Assembly: GCA_031178805.1 (NCBI GenBank)
Contig: JAPSIJ010000037.1
Location: 1 to 12,506, forward strand
Length of the DNA stretch: 12,506 bases
Source of the DNA: Cellulomonas sp.
GTDB taxonomy: Bacteria; Actinomycetota; Actinomycetes; Actinomycetales; Cellulomonadaceae
Reading direction: 5' to 3'
In this document: positions 1 through 6,913 of the stretch, piece after piece
How positions within the stretch are numbered: position 1 is the stretch's first letter
How the letters are laid out: each line of letters starts with the position of its first letter
Notes under the pieces: model-generated
What the model saw: the letters and a program-made list of their open reading frames with translations, nothing else
What the model was told of the DNA's origin: nothing
Database searches by the model: none
Translations under genes and position numbers: made by a program

Positions 1-120
1 GGGTTCGCCGCCTGGCACCTGACCGTGCTGCTCCCCCTCGCGGCCGTCGCGGCCGCCGTGCTCCTCACGGGCCTGGTCGTCGACCACCGCCTGGACCGCC
101 TCGACGCCACCCCCCGCTGA
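1..120 (+). CDS. C-terminal end of a membrane protein (MFS-like)
   Basis: Only the last 39 residues are in the window, in frame 1, ending at TGA 118-120. They consist of one long hydrophobic segment (about residues 9-29, almost all Leu, Val and Ala) followed by a short polar tail with several Arg and Asp residues. This is how the last transmembrane helix and cytoplasmic tail of a major facilitator transporter usually look, but no family signature is present in the fragment, so any polytopic membrane protein would fit. The gene converges on the minus-strand pair that ends at 252, and the strong hairpin at 156-220 follows its stop codon by about 35 bases. The start lies outside the window. The reading frame is fairly secure; the MFS label is an inference. 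Confidence 0.55.
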   Translation, partial: GFAAWHLTVLLPLAAVAAAVLLTGLVVDHRLDRLDATPR

Positions 121-155
121 CCCGCCCAGCCCCTTCCCCCGTCCCCGCGTCCCCC

Positions 156-220
156 GCGCCGAGTGGAACGTTCGGCCCGACACGCCGCGCGCGTGTCGGG
201 CCGAACGTTCCACTCGGTGC
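156..220. terminator. long hairpin between convergent genes, likely bidirectional terminator
   Basis: Positions 159-185 pair perfectly with 191-217 (27 bp) around a 5-base loop (186-190). A G-T wobble and two further pairs extend the stem to 30 bp (156-220). Each arm also contains its own 8-bp palindrome, GAACGTTC. The structure sits between two convergent genes that stop at 120 and 252, so it can end transcription from both sides. There is no T-run on either strand, so it is not a textbook intrinsic terminator; such U-poor hairpins are common at actinobacterial gene ends. The arm is unusually long and perfect. Confidence 0.7.
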
Positions 221-251
221 ACGCGGGGGCGGGCGAGGGGCGAGGGGGGCG

Positions 252-953
252 TCAGGTGCGGGCGGCGGCGACCTCGCGGCCGCGGGCGGTGGTCCAGAAC
301 CGGTCCAGCACCGCCCGCAGGGTCGCCGCGTCCTCGTTCGCGCCGAACGCCTCGGCGTGCGGCTGCAGGGCGACGCTGCCGGCCAGGGAGCCGGCGGCCA
401 CGGGGTCGAAGCCGAGGGCGTCGACGAGGGCGTCCACCGCGGCCACGGCCCCGGCGTCGTCCCCGGCCACCGCGATCGCCCGGCGGCCGGGCGTCCCCGG
501 GGGCCGCGGGCCCTCGTCGAGGTCGTGGTACCCCATGTGGTTGAACGCCTTGACCACCCGGGCGCCGGGCAGGGCCGTCTGCACCAGCACGCTGGTCGCG
601 ACGGCCGGGTCGGCGAGGTCGGGGCGGTCGCCGTCGGCCTCCCACCAGTAGTTCATCGCGTCGACGACGACCTTCCCGGCGAGCGCCGCGGCGGGCACCT
701 CCGGCAGCCGGCCGAGCGGCAGGGCGAGCACGACGACGTCCGCGGCGCCCGCCGCCTCGGCCGCGCCGACCGCCTTGGCGCCGGGCACCAGGACCTCGAC
801 GATCAGCCGGATGCGGTCCGGGTCGCCGGAGCCGGCGATCAGCACGTCGTAGCCCGCGGCCACGCCGAGCCGCGCGAGCACCGTGCCGAGCTTGCCCGCC
901 CCGAGGATGCCGAGCGTCCCGCGCGCGCCCGCCGCGCCGGCGTCGCCGGTCAC
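252..953 (-). CDS. NAD(P)-binding oxidoreductase, F420_oxidored family
   Basis: This is a 233-residue protein with an N-terminal Rossmann fold. The dinucleotide loop GILGAGKLGT is at residues 15-24, followed by a conserved strand-helix pattern and a motif beginning DAMNYWW. That region and the later VKAFNHMG stretch are typical of the family that includes F420H2:NADP oxidoreductase and related NAD(P)-binding proteins (Pfam F420_oxidored). Whether it uses F420, flavin or another partner cannot be read from the sequence. The start is GTG at 953, whose first bases overlap the TGA stop of the flavin monooxygenase gene (GTGA, 4 bp), implying translational coupling. The likely role is a reductase or dehydrogenase partner of that enzyme. 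A longer reading in the same frame runs upstream through the monooxygenase gene but is its antisense-quality shadow. Family call firm, reaction unknown. Confidence 0.8.
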   Translation of the reverse strand: MTGDAGAAGARGTLGILGAGKLGTVLARLGVAAGYDVLIAGSGDPDRIRLIVEVLVPGAKAVGAAEAAGAADVVVLALPLGRLPEVPAAALAGKVVVDAMNYWWEADGDRPDLADPAVATSVLVQTALPGARVVKAFNHMGYHDLDEGPRPPGTPGRRAIAVAGDDAGAVAAVDALVDALGFDPVAAGSLAGSVALQPHAEAFGANEDAATLRAVLDRFWTTARGREVAAART

Positions 954-1999
954 GCCGCACCCGCCCGGTCGTCGTCCGCGAGCAGCTCGCGGACCCGCGG
1001 CGCCACCTCGGTGCCGTACAGCTCGACGGCCCGCAGCCGCGCGCCGGCGGGCTGGGCGCCGGCGGTGTAGACGAGGTCGAACCGGCTGACGTCCAGCGCC
1101 CGGACGGACCGGGCGATCTTCCGGGCGACGGTCTCCGGGGAGCCGACGTACAGCGAGCCGTGCTCGAGGTCGTGCTCGTACTCGGCGCGGCGCAGCGGCG
1201 GCCAGCCGCGCAGGGCGCCGATGGTGTCGCGCATCCGCTTGTACGGGCCGTAGTGGATCTCCCGCGCCTCGGCGTCGGTGTCCGCCACGAACCCGGGCGA
1301 GTGCATGCCCACGGGCCCGGGCGCGGTGCCGAGCTGGTCGGCCGCCCGCCGGTACAGGTCGACGTAGGGGCGGAACCGCTCGGGCTCGCCGCCGATGATG
1401 GCGAGCATCAGCGGCATGCCGTACTGCGCGGCCCGCACGACGGACTGCGGGGACCCGCCGACGCCGACCCAGGTGTCGAGCCCGCCGGCGGTCTTCGGGT
1501 ACACGTCGGCGTCGGTGAGGGCGGCCCGGGTGGTGCCGCTCCAGGTGACCGGCTCCTCGCGCAGCAGCCGGGCGAACAGCTCGATCTTCTCCTCGAACAG
1601 CACGTCGTAGTCGCGCAGGTCGTAGCCGAACAGCGGGAACGACTCGGTGAACGACCCGCGGCCGAGGATCACCTGCGCGCGGCCGCCGGACAGCGCGTCG
1701 ACGGTGGCGAACCGCTGGAACACCCGCACGGGGTCGTCCGAGCTGAGCACGGTGACGCCGGAGGCGAGGGTGATGCGGGAGGTGCGGGTCGCGATGCCCG
1801 CGAGCACGGTCTCGGGCGAGGAGACGGAGTACTCGGGCCGGTGGTGCTCGCCGAGGGCGATCACGTCCACGCCGGCCTGGTCCGCGAGCACCGCCTCCTC
1901 GAGGACCTGGCGGATCGCCTCGGGGTGGGTCAGCCGGCGGCCGGCGTCGTCGGTGGGGACGTCGCCGAACGTGTCGAGTCCGAGCTGCAGGGCGGTCAT
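950..1999 (-). CDS. LLM-class flavin-dependent oxidoreductase (luciferase-like)
   Basis: This 349-residue protein is a bacterial luciferase-like monooxygenase of the TIM-barrel LLM superfamily, which oxidises organic substrates with reduced FMN or F420 and oxygen. Visible features are the N-terminal strand LQLGLDTFGD, the GEHHR motif at residues 50-54, a core ending in the characteristic ALSGGRAQVILGRGS segment (102-116), and a C-terminal GSPETVARKI motif common to the superfamily. The overall pattern resembles the CE1758-type FMN-dependent subfamily, a tentative placement from memory. The ATG at 1999 has a GGAGGA ribosome binding site about seven bases upstream. The downstream reductase-like gene overlaps by 4 bp. 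Upstream lies a candidate promoter overlapped by a palindrome (2043-2064), suggesting repression. The substrate is not predictable; these enzymes are often annotated for alkane, antibiotic or xenobiotic oxidation without proof. Confidence 0.88.
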   Translation of the reverse strand: MTALQLGLDTFGDVPTDDAGRRLTHPEAIRQVLEEAVLADQAGVDVIALGEHHRPEYSVSSPETVLAGIATRTSRITLASGVTVLSSDDPVRVFQRFATVDALSGGRAQVILGRGSFTESFPLFGYDLRDYDVLFEEKIELFARLLREEPVTWSGTTRAALTDADVYPKTAGGLDTWVGVGGSPQSVVRAAQYGMPLMLAIIGGEPERFRPYVDLYRRAADQLGTAPGPVGMHSPGFVADTDAEAREIHYGPYKRMRDTIGALRGWPPLRRAEYEHDLEHGSLYVGSPETVARKIARSVRALDVSRFDLVYTAGAQPAGARLRAVELYGTEVAPRVRELLADDDRAGAA

Positions 2000-2029
2000 G
2001 GCGGGTTCCTCCGGGTCGTCGGCCCCCCG

Positions 2030-2059
2030 ATGGTGGCCGCTCGGTGGTTGAACGGTCAA
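2030..2059 (-). promoter_or_regulatory. candidate promoter of the flavin monooxygenase pair
   Basis: Read on the minus strand, TTGACC at 2059-2054 matches the -35 consensus in five of six positions. A weak -10 box, CACCAT (2035-2030), follows after 18 bases. Transcription would start about 25 bases before the GGAGGA site of the monooxygenase gene. The -35 is convincing, the -10 is poor. It is the only candidate seen in the 83-base gap after lacI. Confidence 0.4.
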
Positions 2060-2064
2060 CCACC
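2043..2064. promoter_or_regulatory. 22-bp palindrome, candidate operator over the -35 box
   Basis: GGTGGTTGA (2043-2051) and TCAACCACC (2056-2064) are perfect inverted repeats around ACGG, with a CG dinucleotide exactly at the dyad centre (2053-2054). The right half contains the proposed -35 box of the flavin monooxygenase promoter, the usual place for a repressor site. The core TTGAACGGTCAA matches 9 of 12 positions of TTCAACGATGAA, which lies on the minus strand at the importer promoter (6568-6579). Central CG is the hallmark of LacI-family operators, and the lacI gene is adjacent. It could alternatively be a MarR- or TetR-type site, or a weak terminator for lacI. Confidence 0.5.
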
Positions 2065-2082
2065 CCGTGCGATTCCCCGCGC

Positions 2083-3153
2083 TCAGGCGACGACCGCGCC
2101 CTCCGCGGGGCGGACCAGCGCGCCGGCGCCCACGGTGGACTCCCGCACGGCCAGGGCGAAGTCGGTGATCACCTCGACGGGCTCGGCGGGGGCCGTCCCG
2201 GCGACCCGCTGCAGCAGCAGGTCGACGGCGATCCGCGCGATCTCCTCCCGGCCCGGGGCGACGGAGGACAGCGGCGGCGACGCGTACGCGGCGTCCTCGA
2301 TGTCGTCGAAGCCGATCACGGCGACCTCGTCCGGCACGGCGATGCCCCGCGCGTGCAGGGCGTGCAGGGCGCCGATGGCGAGGGCGTCGTTCAGCCCGAA
2401 CACCGCGTCGACGGGCGTCCCGGCGTCGAGCATCCGGTCCATCGCCTCGGCGCCGGTCGCCCGGTGCCACAGCCCGGCCTCGCCGATCAGCGCGGGGTCC
2501 ACCGGCAGCCCGGCCTCGGCGAGCGCCTGCTCGTACCCCTGCTGGCGCAGGGCGGCCGAGCCGACCGTCTCGCCCTCGTGCGCGCCGATCAGCGCGATCC
2601 GCCGGCGCCCGGTCTCGAGCAGGTGCCGGGTCGCCGCCCGCGCGGCCTCGACGTTGCTCATCGTCACGTGGTCGGCGGGGCCGCCGAAGATCCGCTCGCC
2701 GAGCAGCACCATCGGGTAGTCCACCGCGAACAGGTCGCGGTCCTCGGTGCCGAGGGCGAGCGGGGAGAAGATCAGCCCGTCGGTCAGGTGCCGGCGCTGG
2801 CTGGTCAGCACCTCCAGCTCCCGCTCCCGGGTGGCGTTGGTCTGCTCGATCAGCACGATCACGCCGTGCCGCTCCGCCGCGCGGATCACCGAGTCCGCGA
2901 GCTCCGCGAAGTACGGCAGGCTCAGCTCCGGCACCGCCAGGCCGATCATCCCGGTCCGGCCCTGCCGCAGGTTCCGCGCGGAGATGTTCACCCGGTAGCC
3001 GAGCTGGGCGATCGCCGCCTCGACCCGCTCCTTGGTCTCGGGGCGGATGTACGGGTACCCGTTGATCACGTTCGAGACGGTCTTGATGGAGACCCCCGCG
3101 ATGGCCGCGACGTCGTGCATCGTCACGCCCGCCTGGCGCCGCTTCCCGGCCAC
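2083..3153 (-). CDS. LacI-family transcriptional regulator
   Basis: A 356-residue repressor of normal family length. The LacI helix-turn-helix spans about residues 12-31 (MHDVAAIAGVSIKTVSNVIN), followed by the hinge region NISARNLRQGRTG near residue 60 and a periplasmic-binding-protein-like effector domain to about residue 340. The domain has the usual late VIGFDDIEDAAYASPPLSSV motif. The start is GTG at 3153, with a strong AGGAGGAGG purine run just upstream. The gene is the last of the sugar importer block in the same orientation, 118 bases after the second permease, so it probably controls that importer in response to the imported sugar or a derivative. The GC-rich 118-base gap holds a possible -10 box TACGCT (3223-3218) without a good -35, and a short 5-bp hairpin (3253-3266), so it may have its own promoter. 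The inducer cannot be predicted. Confidence 0.93.
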   Translation of the reverse strand: MAGKRRQAGVTMHDVAAIAGVSIKTVSNVINGYPYIRPETKERVEAAIAQLGYRVNISARNLRQGRTGMIGLAVPELSLPYFAELADSVIRAAERHGVIVLIEQTNATRERELEVLTSQRRHLTDGLIFSPLALGTEDRDLFAVDYPMVLLGERIFGGPADHVTMSNVEAARAATRHLLETGRRRIALIGAHEGETVGSAALRQQGYEQALAEAGLPVDPALIGEAGLWHRATGAEAMDRMLDAGTPVDAVFGLNDALAIGALHALHARGIAVPDEVAVIGFDDIEDAAYASPPLSSVAPGREEIARIAVDLLLQRVAGTAPAEPVEVITDFALAVRESTVGAGALVRPAEGAVVA

Positions 3154-3271
3154 CGGCCACCTCCTCCTGACGTGCTGCTCCCGCTCCCCGGCGCGCGCAC
3201 CCGCCGCGCCGCGCCCCAGCGTAGGGCCGGGGGGCGACGCGGCGGGCGCGGCGTCCGTGCGCGGACCGCGG

Positions 3272-4204
3272 TCAGCGACCGCCGAGGCCCGTGGTGGCGA
3301 CGGCCTTGACGATCTGCCGCTGGAACAGCATGAACAGCAGGATCAGCGGCAGCGCGGCGATCATGGCCGAGGCCATCGTCTGCGCGTAGATCGTGCCGTA
3401 GGCGTTCTTCACCGTCGACAGGCCGACCGGCAGGGTCATCAGGTCGGGGTTGTTGGTGACGATGAACGGCCACAGGAAGTTGTTCCACGCGCCGATGAAC
3501 ACGAAGATCGCGACGGCCGACACGATGGGCCGGGAGATCGGCAGCACGATGGACCAGAAGGTCCGCCAGTGCCCGGCCCCGTCGACCCGGGCGGCGTCCT
3601 CGATCTCCTGCGGCACCTCCGCGAAGAACTTCGCGAAGATGTAGACCATCACCGGCGCGACCAGCTGCGGCAGGATCACGCCCTGGTAGGTGTCGACGGC
3701 GCCGATCGCCTCCATCTGCCGGAACAGCGGGACGATCAGGATCTGCCCGGGCACCGCGATCAGGGCGATCGTGGCGGCGAACAGCAGGTTCTTGCCGCGG
3801 AACCGGGTGCGGGCGAAGCCGTAGCCGGCCAGGGCGCACACCGCGACGGTGAGGATGGTGACCGACCCCGCGATCAGCAGGGTGTTCAGCATCCAGCGCC
3901 CGACCTCGCCGCGCTCGAACACGACCCGGTAGTTCTCCAGGGTGAAGCCGCCCTCGGGGAACCACTGCAGCGGCACGGACTGCGCCTGCGCCTCGGTCTT
4001 GAACGAGGTGTCGATGGCCCAGAGCATCGGCAGCAGCCAGGTGGCGGCCATCAGCACCAGGAGGATCACGGCGAGCGTGGTGGCGACCTTGCTGCGGCCG
4101 AGCACCAGCCCGCGGGTGCGGCGGTTCTCCTGGCGCCGCTCGGTGTAGGCCTCGCGGAACCCGCCGCGGGTGGCGGTGGGGGCCTCGATCACGTCAACGG
4201 CCAC
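3272..4204 (-). CDS. sugar ABC transporter permease, MalG type
   Basis: A 310-residue inner-membrane permease of the binding-protein-dependent transport family (carbohydrate uptake, CUT1-like). A polar cytoplasmic N-terminus of about 40 residues precedes the first membrane helix (about 41-62), and several more hydrophobic helices follow. The EAA loop that contacts the ATPase is at about residues 200-222 (EIEDAARVDGAG and onward, ending SIVLP). The GTG start at 4204 overlaps the stop of the other permease gene by 11 bases and is preceded by GGAAGGAG at seven bases, which favours it over the GTG four codons later. It pairs with the MalF-type permease encoded directly upstream to form the membrane channel. 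No ATP-binding subunit is encoded nearby, so a shared ATPase such as MsiK, known in actinomycetes, is inferred. Confidence 0.93.
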   Translation of the reverse strand: MAVDVIEAPTATRGGFREAYTERRQENRRTRGLVLGRSKVATTLAVILLVLMAATWLLPMLWAIDTSFKTEAQAQSVPLQWFPEGGFTLENYRVVFERGEVGRWMLNTLLIAGSVTILTVAVCALAGYGFARTRFRGKNLLFAATIALIAVPGQILIVPLFRQMEAIGAVDTYQGVILPQLVAPVMVYIFAKFFAEVPQEIEDAARVDGAGHWRTFWSIVLPISRPIVSAVAIFVFIGAWNNFLWPFIVTNNPDLMTLPVGLSTVKNAYGTIYAQTMASAMIAALPLILLFMLFQRQIVKAVATTGLGGR

Positions 4205-5165
4205 GGGCCTGCTCCTTCCGGCGGATCGTGGTCAGCACCTGGAACCCCACGGCGACCGCGATGATGAGCGCGAAGTAGATGTACGACATCGCGGAGGCGT
4301 AGCCCATCCGGTACCCGGTGAAGCCGGTGTCGTAGATGTACTGCAGGATCGGCCGGGTGACGCCGCCCGGGCCGGAGCCGCCGTTGAAGGCGATGAACAT
4401 CTGGTCGAACACCTTCAGCGACGCCAGCACCTGCAGGACGGTGATCAGCACCGTGGTGGAGCGCAGCTGCGGCAGCGTGATGGAGAACAGCCGCCGCCAG
4501 GCGCCGGCGCCGTCCAGCGCCGCGGCCTCGTACAGCTGGTCCGGGATCGCCTGCAGCGCCGACAGGTACAGCAGGAAGTTGAACCCGACGGTCCACCAGA
4601 GGGTGAGCAGGGCCATCGACCACATCGCGACGCCCGTGTCGGTCAGCCAGCCGACCTTGTCCAGGCCGAGCCGGTCGAGCCAGTAGTTGAGGAACCCGAT
4701 CTCCGGCTGGTAGAGCCACACCCAGATCTGCACGACGACCGCGACGGGCAGCATGTACGGCGCGAAGAACGCCAGCCGCCACAGCCACTGCCCCGGCAGG
4801 CCGGTGTAGACCAGCAGCGCCATCACGAGCGCCACCAGCACCAGCGGCACGGTGCTCATCAGGGTGAAGATCACCGTGTTGCCCAGCGTGGACCACATGG
4901 TGGGGTCGCCGAACGCCTCGGCGTAGTTGTCGAACCCGACCCAGCCGCCGTTGCCCATCAGCGACTGCTCGGTGAAGCTCAGGCCGAGGCCCCACAGCGT
5001 GGGGACGACGAGGAACAGGACGGCGACCAGCAGGAACGGCAGGACGAACGGCCAGCCGCTGCCCTCCCGCCGGCTGCGGCCCCGCCGGGTCCGGCCGGGC
5101 AGGTCGGGCGAGCGCGGCGGCGCCGACGTCGGCTGCGACTGGGCCGGTGTGGTGACAGTGCTCAT
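4194..5165 (-). CDS. sugar ABC transporter permease, MalF type
   Basis: A 323-residue permease. A Pro-, Ser- and Arg-rich cytoplasmic N-terminus (about 37 residues) leads into the first transmembrane helix (about 38-63). Further hydrophobic helices follow, with the EAA motif at about 212-232 (YEAAALDGAGAWRRLFSITLP). Length and helix pattern fit the MalF/UgpA branch of carbohydrate ABC permeases. ATG at 5165 follows GGAGGG by nine bases and starts 16 bases after the stop of the solute-binding protein gene. It overlaps the next permease by 11 bases, so the three genes are one transcript. It should form a heterodimeric channel with that permease. Nothing in it is truncated or unusual. The substrate is probably a sugar or oligosaccharide, inferred from the family and from the LacI regulator. 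Confidence 0.93.
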   Translation of the reverse strand: MSTVTTPAQSQPTSAPPRSPDLPGRTRRGRSRREGSGWPFVLPFLLVAVLFLVVPTLWGLGLSFTEQSLMGNGGWVGFDNYAEAFGDPTMWSTLGNTVIFTLMSTVPLVLVALVMALLVYTGLPGQWLWRLAFFAPYMLPVAVVVQIWVWLYQPEIGFLNYWLDRLGLDKVGWLTDTGVAMWSMALLTLWWTVGFNFLLYLSALQAIPDQLYEAAALDGAGAWRRLFSITLPQLRSTTVLITVLQVLASLKVFDQMFIAFNGGSGPGGVTRPILQYIYDTGFTGYRMGYASAMSYIYFALIIAVAVGFQVLTTIRRKEQARGR

Positions 5166-5181
5166 GGCTGCGATCCCTCCG

Positions 5182-6528
5182 TCACGCCGGCGGCTTGGTC
5201 TGGAGGGCGTTGTCGAGCGCGGCGATCAGCCGGTCGACCGCGACCTCGGGGGACTGCTTGTCGAGCCAGGCGCCCTGCAGCGCCTCCCCGACGCGGGCCT
5301 GGAAGTCCGACCCTGAGCCGGTGAACCAGGCCTGGGGGTCGAACACGGCCTGCTCGCTGGCCTCCGCGTAGTGCGCCTGGGGCAGCTTCTCCTGGTAGGC
5401 CGCGGACTCCGTGACCTCCCGGTTGGCGGGGATGTGCCCGCCGTCCGACCAGAGCAGCGACTTCTGCAGCATCGCGGCGACGGTGGCGTACGCGGCGTCG
5501 CGCCGGGCCGGGTCGACGTTGACCTGGTGCGGCAGCACGAAGACGTGCGAGTCGCCGTAGGTGGCCGGGGTGCCGAAGATGTTCGGCATCGGCATGGCGT
5601 CGACGTCCACCCCGGCGGTGAGGAACGACTGCAGCTCCCAGTTGCCGTTGAAGCACATGCCGACGCGGCCGGTGGAGAAGTTCGCGATCGCCGAGGGGTA
5701 GTCGCTGTTCGCGATGGCGACCTGGTCGTCCAGCATCTGCTGCACGTAGGTGGTGACCTGGACGAGGGCGTCCCGGTCGACCTGCGCGGGCTGCCCGGGG
5801 GTCAGCTCGACCTCCGCGCCGGTCTGCGCGTACAGGCCCCAGAGCATCCGGGACATCTGCGCGCCGTCGCCGGTGTACCCGTAGCCGACGCCGGCGTAGC
5901 CGGTGACCTCGGCCATCGCGCGCCCGGCCTCGAGGAAGCCGTCGGGCGAGTCCACCCCGGTGAGCCGGCCGTCCGGGCCCAGCAGCCCCGCCTGGTCGGC
6001 GAGGCCCCGGTCGTAGAACAGCAGGAACGCGTGGAAGTCGAGCGGGACGGACCACAGCTGGCCGTCGATGACCGCCCGCTCCCACAGGGCGGGCGGGAAC
6101 ATCTCCTCCGTGACGCCGTGCTCGGCCAGCACGTCCAGGTCCCACGGGTCCAGGACGCCGCCCGGCACCCAGCCGGCGACCCGGGTCAGGTGCATGACCG
6201 CCAGGTCCGGCGAGCGCCCGCCGACCGAGGCCATCACGAGCTTCGTGTAGTACGGCGCTCCCCAGGTGAGCACCACGGGGTCGATGCCGACCGCCGGGTT
6301 CTCCTCCTGCACCTCGGTCATCATCTGCTGGAAGATGCCGCCGTCGCCGCCGGTGAACAGGTGCCACAGCTGGATCCGGGTGTCCGCGCCGGCTGCCGTC
6401 GCGCTCCCCCCGCACCCGCTCAGCGCCCAGGCACCGGCGAGCGCCCCGGCGCCCGCTGCCGCTCCGCGGAACAGGGACCGGCGGCTCAGCACCGCGTCGC
6501 CCGGACCCCCGCGACCTCCTGAGATCAT
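5182..6528 (-). CDS. sugar ABC transporter substrate-binding lipoprotein
   Basis: A 448-residue extracellular solute-binding protein of family 1. The N-terminus has a twin-arginine-like SRRSLF motif (15-20), a hydrophobic Ala/Gly stretch and a lipobox LSGC with the lipidated cysteine at residue 39. Export by the Tat route with lipid anchoring outside the membrane is therefore likely. The mature part carries family features such as IQLWHLFTGGDGG after the lipobox, a GRVGMCFNGNWEL segment, and an aromatic-rich composition suited to sugar stacking. ATG at 6528 follows GGGAGG by six bases; a GTG at residue 13 lacks a well-spaced binding site. It is the first gene of the importer operon, consistent with the need for excess binding protein. 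A promoter and candidate operator lie directly upstream. The specific sugar cannot be named from sequence alone. Confidence 0.93.
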   Translation of the reverse strand: MISGGRGGPGDAVLSRRSLFRGAAAGAGALAGAWALSGCGGSATAAGADTRIQLWHLFTGGDGGIFQQMMTEVQEENPAVGIDPVVLTWGAPYYTKLVMASVGGRSPDLAVMHLTRVAGWVPGGVLDPWDLDVLAEHGVTEEMFPPALWERAVIDGQLWSVPLDFHAFLLFYDRGLADQAGLLGPDGRLTGVDSPDGFLEAGRAMAEVTGYAGVGYGYTGDGAQMSRMLWGLYAQTGAEVELTPGQPAQVDRDALVQVTTYVQQMLDDQVAIANSDYPSAIANFSTGRVGMCFNGNWELQSFLTAGVDVDAMPMPNIFGTPATYGDSHVFVLPHQVNVDPARRDAAYATVAAMLQKSLLWSDGGHIPANREVTESAAYQEKLPQAHYAEASEQAVFDPQAWFTGSGSDFQARVGEALQGAWLDKQSPEVAVDRLIAALDNALQTKPPA

Positions 6529-6562
6529 CCTCGACCTCCCGCCTCGCCGGCACGGAGGCCAG

Positions 6563-6585
6563 CGGTTTTCATCGTTGAAGAACCG
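6563..6585. promoter_or_regulatory. candidate LacI-family operator of the importer operon
   Basis: CGGTT (6563-6567) and AACCG (6581-6585) flank the inverted repeat TTCA-TCGT-TGAA (6568-6579), which has CG at its centre. The outer arms are out of register by one base, so the symmetry is imperfect. The site lies at or just after the predicted transcription start of the importer operon, a classical repressor position, and it resembles the palindrome at 2043-2064. The adjacent lacI gene is the obvious candidate to bind it. Confidence 0.45.
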
Positions 6586-6591
6586 ATCGGC

Positions 6592-6620
6592 AGTGAATCA
6601 GCACGGGACAAGTCCGTCAA
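6592..6620 (-). promoter_or_regulatory. promoter of the sugar importer operon
   Basis: On the minus strand TTGACG (6620-6615) is a five-of-six match to the -35 consensus. After 17 bases comes TTCACT (6597-6592), a moderate -10 preceded by TGA in the extended -10 position. Transcription would start near 6585, leaving a leader of about 57 bases before the lipoprotein ATG, with the candidate operator directly after the start. Confidence 0.55.
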
Positions 6621-6662
6621 GAGAGACATTCCACCCCGGGCCGGACCGTGACCGAACTGGGA

Positions 6663-6710
6663 CCCGGGGACGGGACGGGGAACGGACCCGGGGACGGGCC
6701 CGGGGACGAC
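6663..6710. repeat. four tandem 12-bp units (CCCGGGGACGGG type)
   Basis: Four consecutive 12-base units occupy this stretch: 6663-6674 and 6687-6698 are identical, 6699-6710 differs in the last two bases, and 6675-6686 is degenerate. The repeat lies in the spacer between the importer promoter and the bS22 terminator. It is non-coding and most likely arose by replication slippage. No function is visible. Confidence 0.6.
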
Positions 6711-6741
6711 GAAGGGCCCGGCACGAGGTGCCGGGCCCTTC
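6711..6741 (-). terminator. intrinsic-type terminator of the bS22 gene
   Basis: A perfect 14-bp stem (6711-6724 with 6728-6741) closes on a 3-base loop, 27 bases after the bS22 stop codon. On the minus strand it is followed by GTCGTC rather than a U-tract, as is usual in high-GC actinobacteria. It could also block read-through toward the importer operon promoter. Confidence 0.75.
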
Positions 6742-6767
6742 CACGACGCCGCTGGGAGCGGCGGTCG

Positions 6768-6866
6768 TCACTTCTTGTTGCGACGCTGGTGGCGCGTCTT
6801 GCGCAGCAGCTTGCGGTGCTTCTTCTTGGCCATGCGCTTACGGCGCTTCTTGATGACGGAGCCCAT
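6768..6866 (-). CDS. 30S ribosomal protein bS22 (AURKAIP1/COX24 domain, 32 aa)
   Basis: A 32-residue, extremely basic protein that begins MGSVIKKRRKRMAKKKHRK and ends RNKK. More than half of its residues are Lys or Arg. The sequence closely matches the tiny actinobacterial protein annotated as AURKAIP1/COX24 domain-containing and identified structurally as bS22 in the small subunit of mycobacterial ribosomes, where it binds rRNA. The ATG at 6866 is preceded by GAGGA at a short spacing of about three bases. The upstream neighbour is a small helix-turn-helix gene, the same order as Rv0500A-Rv0500B in M. tuberculosis. A strong hairpin follows. The gene is easily missed by length cut-offs. Identity is based on recognised sequence, start to stop, and is very likely right. 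Confidence 0.93.
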   Translation of the reverse strand: MGSVIKKRRKRMAKKKHRKLLRKTRHQRRNKK

Positions 6867-6913
6867 GGGTCCTCACTCGCTTCCGGTGGCGAGCGCGCGA
6901 GCGTCCGCCAGTT

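Noticed and set aside
252..3160. Very long open frames (up to 736 codons) in alternative minus frames and on the plus strand across the monooxygenase and lacI region
   Set aside because: They are products of high GC, rich in Arg, Gly and Pro, without family motifs in the parts outside the real genes. The recognised genes account for the same DNA with proper starts.
6663..6710. Tandem repeats as a CRISPR array
   Set aside because: Units are 12 bases, contiguous, with no spacers and no cas genes.
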